From NCBI RefSeq assembly GCF_030247185.1, contig NC_080571.1:142541986-142605985 (forward strand): a DNA stretch of 64,000 nucleotides, in the 5' to 3' direction. Numbering within the stretch: the stretch's first letter is position 1; each line of letters begins with the position of its first letter. The notes under the pieces are model-generated. The model was not told the DNA's origin, ran no database searches, and saw only the letters and a list, made by a program, of their open reading frames with translations. Source of the DNA: Malaya genurostris. Lineage: Eukaryota; Arthropoda; Insecta; Diptera; Culicidae. Positions 11,692 through 21,418 of this stretch are shown one piece after another. The translations under genes were made by a program, and so were the position numbers.

Positions 11692-12544
11692 CTATGTTGC
11701 GTCCCAGTTCAACCTCAAACGATGAATCACGCGCATCAACGGTGCTGGGCAGCAAGAGGTTTCCAACGAGGGGCAGACATCTACAAGCGCGAACAAGATC
11801 AGGACTTGGATGCAAAGCGAAAAGACAATACTTGCCGTGCGGAAATGTTTGGAAGACTCCTTCATCACATTAAGTGCAATATCACGATATTTAGCAGGAA
11901 TTCCAACTTTGAAGGAAACAAAGTTCAGAGGGTTGACGTCCATTCCTTTTTTCACCAGCGGGATGACGAAAATTTCGTCATTGCAATTCAGTCCATCTTT
12001 CGTTAGTTTTTCGACCATCTCTTTACTAACGCTGGGATGAAAGCGAGAGATGTAGATCCATGAAAGAGGGGAAGCTAGCGGAACCGTTGCAATATTGCAG
12101 TTTTCGGCTGGTTTCCGCCCACCCATCAATGAATTGCTTGTCTCAATTGCCTCTTCGCGACGACGTTTAGCAGCCGGACGAGAAACTGGATTCGCTGGTA
12201 CCGATGACGAAGTTGAAACGATGCGAGACAGGCGAGATATTTGCTGGCTATTTTTTTGTTATTTCGGCTTTCAGCTCAGCACATTTTGACTCAGTTTTTT
12301 CAGCAATAGCTGAGACAGCACACCCAATGGAGGAAACTGTCTCGCGAAAACGAGCAAGTTTTATCAATTTACAACATTCGTCACAAATCCAGAGCAAATT
12401 GGGGTTCTCGTCAATTACTTTCAAAAACGGCTTGTTTAGTTTTGCGCACTTCATGTGGACTACATGATTGCAAAAACCCGAAAACCCTATGAAATCATCA
12501 TCTGATTTAACGGTTTTAGCACACCGATCACTAGCACTAGCCAT
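11692..12544 (-). pseudogene. CR1-type LINE ORF1 with PHD-like finger
   Basis: The minus-strand frame from the ATG at 12544 encodes a cysteine/histidine-rich N-terminus (FIGFSGFCNHVVHMKCAKL, then LLWICDECCKL) that resembles the PHD finger seen in ORF1 of CR1-group LINEs. After a frame change near 12130 a second domain follows (GGRKPAENCNIA, then PLSWIYISRFHPSVSKEMVE), also typical of mosquito CR1 ORF1. Frame breaks make it non-functional. It lies immediately 5' of the ORF2 remnant, in the same orientation. Confidence 0.7.
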
Positions 12545-12559
12545 CGTGCACAAATCTCA

Positions 12560-13329
12560 CAATGCTGACACTGAGGTTCAGATGGCGCTTCGAACGGTAA
12601 AACAATCCAAATCTCGTCGAAATCGTGAATAACGCAGTGTGAAAAACACTCATAAAACTCCGAAATATTCAGAAAAACTACCAGAGCGAACAAACACACA
12701 ACAATGGCGGTAAGTTGTTTACAGTTTTGATTGTGTATTATTTCCGCTTTATTATTTTAATTATTTATTATAATATATAACCAATTATATATTGGTTGAT
12801 CTGGGCAGTCGGCTACCGAGAAAAATATTAATTTATTGTATGAAATATTAGTATCAAGTGTTTTTTTTGCTATGTATTCAATGTACCGATATATGTTATC
12901 TCTGTTATTAACTTTGTAATATCAACGGATTTGCGAAACAGTTGATTTTTATCATTCAATTTATAATCCTGAAAGACAATCAATAACATGGAAGAAGAAA
13001 ACATTTCAAATAAAACTTGTCTCCAAAGCTAGACGGAAATTGATAGATTGAATAAAGAGATAATTTGTAAAACAGAGTAATCAGAAGTGAAACATTGGAA
13101 ACTGATAGGAAAAAAAAACTCCTGCAATTGTCACCTTTTACGACATGGAAGCAGGAACCCAGCGGATCTATTCTTGGTTCATTTTTTCCGCCAGATTCCA
13201 CACGGCATCTAGGCTGGTACTGTCTGGGGAGAGCTAATAGGTACTCTCAATCTCCTAGTGGACTCCAGCCCCTAGACTTTTATATCGTCACTGGAATCAA
13301 ATACTAAAAGATAGCTCAGACAGAAAAGT
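12560..13329. other. Unassigned DNA
   Basis: No recognisable gene or element. AT-rich, with an ATATATAA-type stretch near 12770-12800. Probably flanking sequence of the CR1 remnant. Confidence 0.4.
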
Positions 13330-13478
13330 TATTTTTTTTCTTTCTTAATTTTTGTGAGATTTGTATAAATCTGTATTAAATTGAGGAAATCTGTATAAAA
13401 TCTGTACTCTGTATTAAATCTGTATGAGCATGTAAAAATCTGTAAAATACAGATAAATCTGTATAAATGGCATCTCTG
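13330..13478. mobile_element. Right half of the CAGAGATGCCA hAT-type MITE
   Basis: This segment matches the right third of the full-length copy at 34207-34854, including the repeated (A)AATCTGTATA motif and the terminus TGGCATCTCTG. The left part is missing, so it is a truncated copy. Confidence 0.75.
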
Positions 13479-14370
13479 ACACAAAGTACAAAACAAAGCG
13501 CAGAAAATATAGGAACAAGTACAGAAAAAAGTTTAAAGTTAATCGCAAATGTTGTCGAGACAATTTTGAATGACAAATTAGAAGAAAAGTTTTCATTCCA
13601 CGCCAAGTTCCTGATACGCCGCCATGTTTTTTGTGACCATCATCTTTTTCGCAAAGACGAAAACAACGAAGAAGTATATAAGTTCGTTGTTGTTAAATAT
13701 CTGTGATATTTAGCTGTGAAAGTTGATTTTTTTAATGTTTGATTATAAATGTGATATCGTTATGAAACGTGCGGTGCCAAATTGTAATACTGACTTTCAC
13801 AATCCGATCGCGGAAATCGATGAAGTGTTGTATTTTACTTCATTTTGTTTACTTTGCTCTCACTGACTTGCTAGCTTTGAAGGCTCTGAGATGTTGTTTA
13901 CGATAGCACTAGCTGGGGCGCCTTATTGTTGGCACCGGGCTGTTCCACGCATTCCAATAATGTCCACTGATATGTCATTTCAATTTGAACGTCATTTTTT
14001 CGTCCGTTTAATTTTTCTATTGTCGTTGGAAGTTTGTAGCGTGGGCAATCGTCATGAGTCTGTAGCATGAATTTAGTTTTTTTTTTTTCAGATGGAAAAT
14101 TGTAGGCTGCCTGTACGCGTTTTGGCAAATCAGCGGTTTTATATATTTTGTCCTATTATACGCAATATAAAAAGGTTGAGACCACTATCATAAAGCATAA
14201 TTTTTTTTTCTTCAATAATCATTAAAATTGATAAGTAGTTTTGATTTTCTACATCTAATCTAATATTACTGCGCTACGAAGTGTGCAGGGGTCCATTAGT
14301 TATCAATGAAACTACGGAAATTTTACACACAAATTTATGTAAGCTTAAAAAACAAGCTTAGGAATTTCAG
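13479..14370. other. Probable ksr intron 1 sequence, unassigned
   Basis: This lies directly downstream of the ksr splice donor on the minus strand and so is inferred to be intronic. No second ksr exon was recognised. Open frames at 13467-13706 (plus) and 13898-14128 (minus) show no domain. Confidence 0.4.
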
Positions 14371-14380
14371 GGACACATAC

Positions 14381-14675
14381 CTACAACACGTAACCATTGC
14401 CTGAGTTCAGTTCCGGCTGTTAGAAGTCCACGACTTGGCAATCTCTCCGGCAACTTCGCCTTTGTAAGCAGTAACTCTGAGAACATCTTTACTAATTTCG
14501 TCTCTAATGTACGTATTTCTTGTTGAGTGAGTTCCGCGCTTGTTGCACACTGAGTCCTTAGACCCTCTAAGCGGTCTGCGGATATGTCTATCATACTTTG
14601 AATAACATCTAAACCTCGTCGTATCTTTACTTCATTATCAATGTTCAAGTTTGAATCACTGTTTTCCTCAGCCAT
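14381..14675 (-). CDS. ksr: First coding exon of kinase suppressor of Ras (KSR)
   Basis: From ATG at 14675 the exon reads MAEENSDSNLNI and then the conserved KSR N-terminal coiled-coil/SAM region: IQSMIDISADRLEGLRTQC, SAELTQQEIRTLETKLVK, and LRQWLRVVG. KSR is the scaffold/pseudokinase that assembles Raf, MEK and ERK at the membrane, and this region mediates its contact with Raf and membranes. The exon ends at 14381 in G|GTATGT, a consensus donor, in phase 1. An in-frame upstream ATG at 14711 would add MKSYIFVIFIYT, a less likely start because it is hydrophobic and not part of the family. Downstream exons (C1 and kinase-like domains) are not in recognisable form here, implying a long intron. 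This is the only host exon I can name. Confidence 0.88.
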
Positions 14676-14905
14676 TGTGTAAATGAAAATTACAAAAATG
14701 TAAGATTTCACCAGTTCGCAATTTTAATGAAAAAACACTAAACCATCAAACAATATCTAAACACACAGTTGGTTCCATTGACATTTATTTGTTTTCAGTG
14801 AAATTCCAACATCATATATTCTCATGAATCTGTTGATACACATTGTTTTGCTATTTTCACTAAATTAAATTGAAGAGTAAAAATCAATATTTTCTTCAAG
14901 AAGAG
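14676..14905 (-). other. 5' flank of ksr exon
   Basis: AT-rich sequence upstream of the ksr start. It should hold 5' UTR and possibly promoter, but no TATA box or initiator stands out. It is followed at once by transposon ends, so the proximal promoter is either compact or lies across them. Confidence 0.3.
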
Positions 14906-15134
14906 CAGAGATGCCAGGTAAAACTTTCAAATTTTACCAGGCAGGGTTGTAAAATCCTGTAAATCCGAAAAAAAATGTCTGCGGGCTTCAATTTCTCTAC
15001 AAAGTATGATACACAAAACTGGCTTGCGAGCAAAACAAAACATAGCGGCAATTTCAAAAATATGTAAACTTTGACGAAAGTCTGCAAAAAACTCCATTTT
15101 TAAAGGTCTGCAAAAGGTGCAAAAGAGCCTGCAA
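14906..15134. mobile_element. Partial hAT-type MITE beginning CAGAGATGCCAGG
   Basis: A terminus CAGAGATGCCAGG resembles that of the 34207 family, followed by an internal inverted pair (GGTAAAACTTTCAAATTTTACC). No matching right end was found before the next element begins at 15135, so this is a truncated or interrupted copy. Confidence 0.4.
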
Positions 15135-15364
15135 CAGCGATGCCAGACAGTAGTAGTGTCATTTTCGTAAATTGGCATGTTTCTCTGAAGCTCTTGTAGT
15201 GAAAAGCTTTTTTTGCTCGTCAGACAAAACTAGTTTCCGTAGTTCTCCGTTGATAAATTTAAATTTCCGTAGATTTCCGTAGAAAAATTAAAATTTCCGT
15301 AGATTTTGTATACGGATCCGTATATCCGTACAAAATGTTCGAATCTGTAGATCTGACATCGCTG
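15135..15364. mobile_element. hAT-type MITE with CAGCGATGCCAGA ends
   Basis: Left end CAGCGATGCCAGA and right end TCTGACATCGCTG are inverted repeats with one mismatch over 13 bases. TTTCCGTAGA is repeated inside. An 8-bp duplication is not evident (GCCTGCAA versus GTCTTAAA). Confidence 0.5.
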
Positions 15365-15398
15365 GTCTTAAACAAAAAATATTGGTTAATATTTCAAA

Positions 15399-15612
15399 AG
15401 GGCGTATAAGCAAGTGACAATTTCTCTTTGTTTACTTTCTCTTCTATTATCAAGCGGTTTCCACGTATATCACTCAAATCTTTGCATGAAATGATACCCG
15501 AAACTTTCGACTTTCAATAGAATAGTGATATCAAAGAAAATCTTTTTAATCACATCACAATAATCGATAGAAAGTTTGATCAAAGAGAAACTGTCACTTG
15601 TTTATACGCCCT
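15399..15612. mobile_element. MITE with AGGGCGTATAA ends, 214 bp
   Basis: Perfect inverted ends AGGGCGTATAA (15399-15409) and TTATACGCCCT (15602-15612), continuing inward as imperfect inverted repeats containing (A/C)AAGTGACA(A/G)TTTCTC. The subterminal sequence is shared with the next element, so both belong to one superfamily. Confidence 0.7.
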
Positions 15613-15647
15613 AATGAAAAATCAACCGAGAAATCTCGATGAACATT

Positions 15648-16561
15648 AGAAAAGGTCCAAAGGGCAAATGACAATTTCTCTTGGTTTACTTGCTGTTTCA
15701 ATTATGACGTCAAATTCCAGTAATTTCCAACAAATTCTACAGTGCATAACGAAAGTTGATAGTTTTTGCTATTATCCTATGTGAAGTGTTAAATGGAAAG
15801 ATTGCTGATCGGACCGTAATACTCAAAAGAGAAAGTAAACAAGGAGAAACTGTCATTTGCACTTACACGCTCGTTCAATGTTACTCTAAAGTGAGTACAA
15901 TTTCACTCACTTTCGTTAAAAGTGGAACTACTCTATAGTGAGTGAAGCTTCTTTACTCACTTTTGAGTGAATACTGTAGTTGTCAAAATCTGAGTAACAT
16001 TTACTCAGTGCTATAAATGGGAAAATTAGCTCGGGTGAGTAAATGTTAAACACTATCATTCGAATTATCTAAAGAATTCTTTATTATAATCGATACTGCG
16101 TGTAAAATAAAAAAAATGCAACATTTTTTAAATATTTTCTCAATTCCCTCATTTACATTTTGTAGCATTTTCATAGAAAGTTGAAAATGTTCTCTAAATT
16201 CCCTCACGTATCCTGGAACGAAGATTGCACAAATGTGGCAACGAAAAACTTCAATCATTATAAGGATTAGGAGGTACAATAATATTACCTTTTAATTTTC
16301 GATAGTATTAATTTACCTTGGCTCCAACCTGCTCCATTTTTTTCAAATTTCCTTTCTTCAAAAATCATTGAACGTAAATTTTCACGCAACGTTTTCAAAG
16401 TCCTGTGAGTAAAACTTGTTGTCAATTTAGAAACTGAGTAAAAGTTACTCAGTCTTGTACATCAATATTACTCACTTTTTGACATTTGCACTAAATAAAC
16501 AAAAGTGAGTACAAATAGCTCACTTGAGAGTAACATTGAATGAGCGTGTAGGACCTTTTCT
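15648..16561. mobile_element. MITE with AGAAAAGGTCC ends, interrupted
   Basis: Inverted ends AGAAAAGGTCC (15648-15658) and GGACCTTTTCT (16551-16561); inward both continue with GGCAAATGACA and TTTCTC similar to the element at 15399. Its right subterminal region is split by the TA-flanked MITE 15866-16548; removing that insert restores the inverted symmetry. Confidence 0.7.
15866..16548. mobile_element. TA-flanked MITE with CACGCTC(G/A)TTCAATG ends
   Basis: About 30 bp of near-perfect TIR (CACGCTCGTTCAATGTTACT at left) flanked by TA at 15864-15865 and 16549-16550, the Tc1/mariner-type target. Subterminal sequence is rich in GAGTAA/ACTCAC motifs. Nested in the 15648-16561 element. Confidence 0.8.
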
Positions 16562-17160
16562 CGTGTTTGTCTTCAAATTGCAGTGATATTGAGGTTTCTA
16601 TGCCCGGTGAAAAAGAAACGGCGGCCCTACTGAAAAATGGGTGGCCAATACGTTTCCTGATGAAAACAAAACAATATGTAAAAGCACTTCACACGCAACA
16701 TCAAGTGATCACCTGCATGGGATTACGGAACAGCAACATTAATAGTAAGCAATTCATATGAAAGGACACTACGTCAAGTTCACGGAACATTTTAACGTCG
16801 GATACGTAAACAATATTCGGCTAAAAATTAATAAATTATTCTGAACGTTGACCAAAGTTGATTGATCGTCTGAATCGTGTTAAATGCATGCGTTTCCTGA
16901 TGAAAACAAACCAATCTCATTTGCATTTGTGGTTGTAAGTGAGCTGTCAGAGAGCCTAATATTAAAAATCAGCAGATTTTCAGACAAATCTGCAAACCTT
17001 GCATGTCCGAAGAACAGAATCTTGATTGTCAAAAACCTTGCCAAATTAGGGAAGCGCGGTAATTTTCAAAATAATTACACTGCAAGTAATTTGCACACTA
17101 GCATCATGTGCAGAGAATTTAAGTTATCACTACTTGTAGAACATATGACATTAATGAAAA
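16562..17160. other. Unassigned DNA with an internal 20-base direct repeat
   Basis: No gene recognised. CGTTTCCTGATGAAAACAAA occurs twice, near 16651 and 16890, suggesting a degraded duplication. Confidence 0.4.
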
Positions 17161-17167
17161 CTTACAC

Positions 17168-18504
17168 CACAGACTAACAGACATGACAGTATGAGTAAAT
17201 TCTTTTGAAAATAATTTTTCGTGATGCACTAGTTCCACCTATATTGTACTGCGCGAACTATTTACTATCTGTACACCCCTTGTGTTATGTAAACGTTTTT
17301 TTACTAGTTGGTTTCCCCTCGTTTGTCAACACCGATCAGCTGCTTGCAGGGATGCCTGATTTCATCAACATATTTGAGAATGAATCGACACAATAAATTA
17401 TTGGATTATTATCTACATTTAACTTTTTCGCGAAGATAACCATTTATTTGACTCAACGTTGTTCATCAAGACAATTTTTTATTGTGTTGGTAGTTTTCAC
17501 CCGAAATTAAGTGGCGGCACACCAGAAGCAAGTAAATATTGTAACAAAACGGGTTCGATTTTGTATTCCGTTGGAGGATGAGAAGTAGGCACAATTATGT
17601 ATATAGTTTTGGCAATATGTATTAAATCTGTATCCTGCATGAAATTCGCATGGACGTAAACAAATCAATACATTACCGGTAATTCTGTATGAATGGCAAC
17701 TCTGTTGGTAAATGAAAAAATAAACACAATCTAGATGACAGACAGGATGTTGTTGATAGGGTAACGTGGCGCCATCATGACACATGTGAGTACTGTCCCA
17801 AATAACACGCTTACTTGTGGCTACCCAGTGAGTGAATCGAAAGTACTCATTTTCAACAACTGTAAACAGATGTCAAAAAATGAGTAGAATTTAAAACTGT
17901 CACTGTGTCAAAGTAACTTAACCGCGCCATCCGACATTTTCAAGTTTTTCCGGATGGATAAAATTAAAAGTGATATAGACAGCGAGTCGTGGCTCTAGCT
18001 GATAAGTAAAATACATTAAAATGCATTTTTACATTATGCAATAAAAATATATTTGAACTACGAATAGATTTCAAACGTCCCGTTTGTGGTTGCTTGGTGG
18101 ATTGATGCCGAGAGAAGCAGAACTGTTCCGGATACATGTTTGAAAAAAAAACTTGAATTAAACCTATTGCACATGTGGGTATTGCAATAAAACGTAGTTG
18201 TTTTTTAAAAGTTTTTAAAGCAATTTATTTAAACATCATTGGGTTGGATAATAATGGGTACTTTCCACATATTTACAAATGTAAACAAAAGAGAGTAAGT
18301 TCTACTCAAATTTTGCGAAAAGCATATTTACCCAAAATTGCGTAATACTTACTGTACTCAATTTTGGGTAGGTATAGTTTTTGCGAAATTGAGTGACTTT
18401 TGACTCAATTTTGGGTAGCCACAAGTAAGCGTGAAAGGAATATTCGAAATGACCGTTAAAATGATTGAAGAATCTAATTTGAGTGTCCTGTCTGTTAGTC
18501 TGTG
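17168..18504. mobile_element. CACAGACTAACAGACA element, copy 1 (7-bp TSD)
   Basis: Ends are CACAGACTAACAGACATGAC and the inverted TGTCCTGTCTGTTAGTCTGTG. Direct repeats CTTACAC at 17161-17167 and 18505-18511 give a 7-bp target duplication. No transposase frame is present. It lacks the 519-bp insert seen in copies 2 and 3 but carries a different insert at 17806-18433. CA...TG termini and a 7-bp duplication are reminiscent of P-superfamily elements, but this is inference. Confidence 0.85.
17806..18433. mobile_element. MITE with CACGCTTACTTGTGGCTACC ends, 628 bp
   Basis: Perfect 22-bp TIRs at 17806-17827 and 18412-18433. The interior repeats TTTTGGGTA. The interrupted sequence in copies 2 and 3 of the host element reads CCCAAATAATGGAATATTCG without interruption, which proves insertion; the target duplication is short and A-rich (2-3 bases) and cannot be set exactly. 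Confidence 0.85.
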
Positions 18505-18863
18505 CTTACACTTAACTCAGAAAATAAGTGTAAAACCTACTGATATTTAGTGGAAATTATGCTACAAATATCTGAAATGAACAACAAACGATTAGATCGT
18601 AACCTGTAGATTCTCAATAAATTTCATACGAATGTCCAAAGGATAAACACATCAATGCTAAGCGAAAAATAATTTGATCTTGCATCTTAGTGAATTTGAA
18701 ATCTGTGAAATCCTCAAACAAATTGCGTTGGCTATGTGTTGAAATGACAATAAACTTTAAATTGAAGTGCATTTTACATATGAATCGATCGTTCAAATTT
18801 TTACCAGTGTAGTTTTGGATGAAGTGATGCCACTTTTCTAAAAAGTAAAACTACAAATTTGTA
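18505..18863. other. Unassigned DNA
   Basis: No recognisable feature besides the 7-bp target duplication at its left edge. Confidence 0.3.
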
Positions 18864-19132
18864 CACTCTTACCAGTCGCTTTGTAATTTTGAATAAAAAT
18901 CTACCCAAAATCAACTAAATTGCACCGCCCCAGTTTTAGGTAACGAGTGACGTCCTCAAAATTTAGGTAAATGTAAGTTTACCCAAAATGTTATACCGTA
19001 ATAGAGTACGCTGCATATTTTTTACGATTAAGACCAAGTTGGAGTAGATAACGACCTAATTTTGGGTAACTTATAGAAGATCTCGACAATGACTGATTTC
19101 TCCTGAAAAATAGGTAAAAACTATTTGCAGAG
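18864..19132. mobile_element. CACTCTTACCAG MITE, divergent copy
   Basis: Diverged relative of 35068-35338 and 40509-40778, sharing CTACCCAAAATCAACTAAA, CGACCTAATTTTGGGTA and AATAGGTA motifs. Flanked by TA (18862-18863, 19133-19134). Many substitutions compared with the other two indicate an older insertion. Confidence 0.7.
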
Positions 19133-19134
19133 TA

Positions 19135-20083
19135 CACTCAATTACAAATTCACAATCGAATTACTTTCAAAATCATATGAAATGAATCCAAACGTCAAAC
19201 TGGTTATTTACCTGACGAAATAACTATCTATATAATCTTACGTCATTCGAACCTATTCAGTGTAGTTGACTGTACATGAAGAGAAAAAAATGTAAAGATT
19301 ACAATATTTGGGGTTCACACAATGATTTATTTGATCGAAATAGTGACAAAAGAAAAAAAGGCTTGATACAGTGAACTTTGCTGTTTGAAAAAACAAAACA
19401 AGATAATTAATTTTTCGTAGTAGATTAGTTTGATTCAATCAAAATTTGGTTGAAAATCAACAAAGACAAATATATTGATAAAAAATAACAAGAGTTGTGC
19501 GTTTCTGTCAATTTTATTACAAACAATTTCGTAGTAAATTCAATTTGAAAAATTAGTTTGAAACTAACGACCAATGTTGCACATATTCTTCGTGTAACTA
19601 ATTTATTCACCCATCCTCGCCGCGGATATAGTGTCTATGAGTATCATGCACGTCTCGAACAACGTTGAACTATTCACTGCACGAAAGAGAGAATGGTGAA
19701 AATGAATAAGCAATAATCGTAGGGAACACATTCTTCTCTGCTGGTATACATCGAGCATGTTCGTTTTATATATTCGTTTGTCATTCGTTCATTTACTTTA
19801 CTCTTCGAATTGGTTCGAATAGCGTCACTGCGATGATCGTTGGATTCCATTCTTCGTGAAGCATTCTTCATTTAATAAATTTATCATATCTCGTGAGTTA
19901 GCAGCAATGGGAGTGTGCTGGGATTTATCACACACAAGTTCGAATATTAGAGCGATTATCGAACAAAGGGGCAAAGGGGAGCGGCATTCGTTGCATTATT
20001 GATATTCGGGTAACATTGATTGTAGCCCTTTGAATTTACTAATATTTTAGTTGAAATAAATAAACTTAAATTTACTTAATTTT
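19135..20083. other. Unassigned AT-rich DNA
   Basis: Open frames at 19253-19438, 19425-19610 and 19674-19871 (minus) show no domain. Nothing else defined. Confidence 0.35.
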
Positions 20084-20287
20084 ACGTTTCGCTTTCAGCT
20101 CATCAGTGCGTCAGCAGTTTATGTTGAACTGCTAACGCCACCTAACGGTTCAACATAAACCGCTGAGCAGACGTAAAGTTAATGCTATTAACAGCATTAA
20201 CTTTACGTCTGCTCAGCGGTTTATGTTGAACCGTTAGGTGACGTTAGTAGTTCAACATAAACTACTGATGAGCTGAAAGCGAAACGT
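20084..20287. repeat. Foldback element with ~100-bp arms
   Basis: Arms starting ACGTTTCGCTTTCAGCTCAT (20084) and ending in its reverse complement (20287) pair along almost their entire length around the 6-base loop ATTAAC at 20187-20192. The left arm has an 8-base insertion (GCGTCAGC region) and the pairing has few other mismatches. Internal motifs CAGTTTATGTTGAAC recur several times. A partial relative occurs at about 20540-20640. Confidence 0.85.
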
Positions 20288-20769
20288 TTAAATTTAGTTA
20301 TTTAAACTAACACTATTGTATGTTGTAATCATGCATTTTTGTTTGTTTTAAGAATAAAATAATTTCTTTTAAACTAATTTGCAAGGTAATTTATGATACC
20401 ACTGATATAATAAAAATTAAGATTTTGATTGAAATTGTCGAAATTGATCACTTCTAGCCTTTTTGTCGGAAGATCTCTGCATCAAATAATTTTCAGAAAC
20501 AGTGAAGCAGCCCATATTTTTTCTGTTCTTTAAGTTTCGTCTTAGACTCGACAGTGCAGAGCAGTTCAAACTGAACTGCTTATTGCAAACTTAAACAGTT
20601 CGATTTGAACCGCTAAGCAGACGTAAAATTAATGCTATTTGCAAAACACTTATATATTTGGTACCGAAGTACCACGTCTTTCCTGACGTGCCGAACGAAA
20701 ACGTTGTTTTCGGCTTATTCTGGCCGATGCAGGTATGGTCATTTAGGGGTATTTTTTTCATAAATACGC

Positions 20770-21184
20770 TTAAGGCAGCTATTATAAGTTTTTTTTAGCC
20801 GTCGCATAACTTTTACATGAAATTCTTATCTCAATATGTTCTTAATAAAGCCATAGCGATTTGAATTTAATAAAACATATTCCTTCTAATTTTTAAAAAT
20901 CATATTAGGTCTTTCGTCATTTATTACTGAATAATAGAATATTATTTGAATCAAACGATTAACTACTATAAATTATGAAATTAAGGCAGCTATTATAAGT
21001 TTTTCTTTGCCGTCGCATCACTTTTACATGAAATTCTTATCTCAATATGTTCTTAATGTAGCCATAGCGATTTGAATTTAATAAAACATATTCCTTCTAA
21101 TTTTTTAAAATCATATTAGGTCTTTCGTCATTTATTACTGAATATTATTTGAATCAAACGATTAACTACTATAAATTATGAAAT
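20770..21184. repeat. Tandem duplication of a ~210-bp unit
   Basis: Units 20770-20980 and 20981-21184 both start TTAAGGCAGCTATTATAAGT and end ACTACTATAAATTATGAAA. They differ by a few substitutions and an 8-base deletion near ACTGAATA(ATAGAATA)TTATT. No open frame. Confidence 0.9.
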
Positions 21185-21418
21185 AGGCTGTTACTTTTAT
21201 ACATTTGGTTGATAACTTCATAAACTGAGTTCGCTTTTACATCTCATCCAAGTCAGTCGATATAACAAAACCGTTTACGTTCGGGACGGAAGAATCCAAG
21301 TACAGTATTGTGTAGTGAACAATAGAACGATCTCGAAACGAGTGAACCAAACAAACAAAAGCTACCGCCGACACGAAAGAATACAATTGTTGTTGACTTC
21401 AGGCAGTGAAAATTCGAC

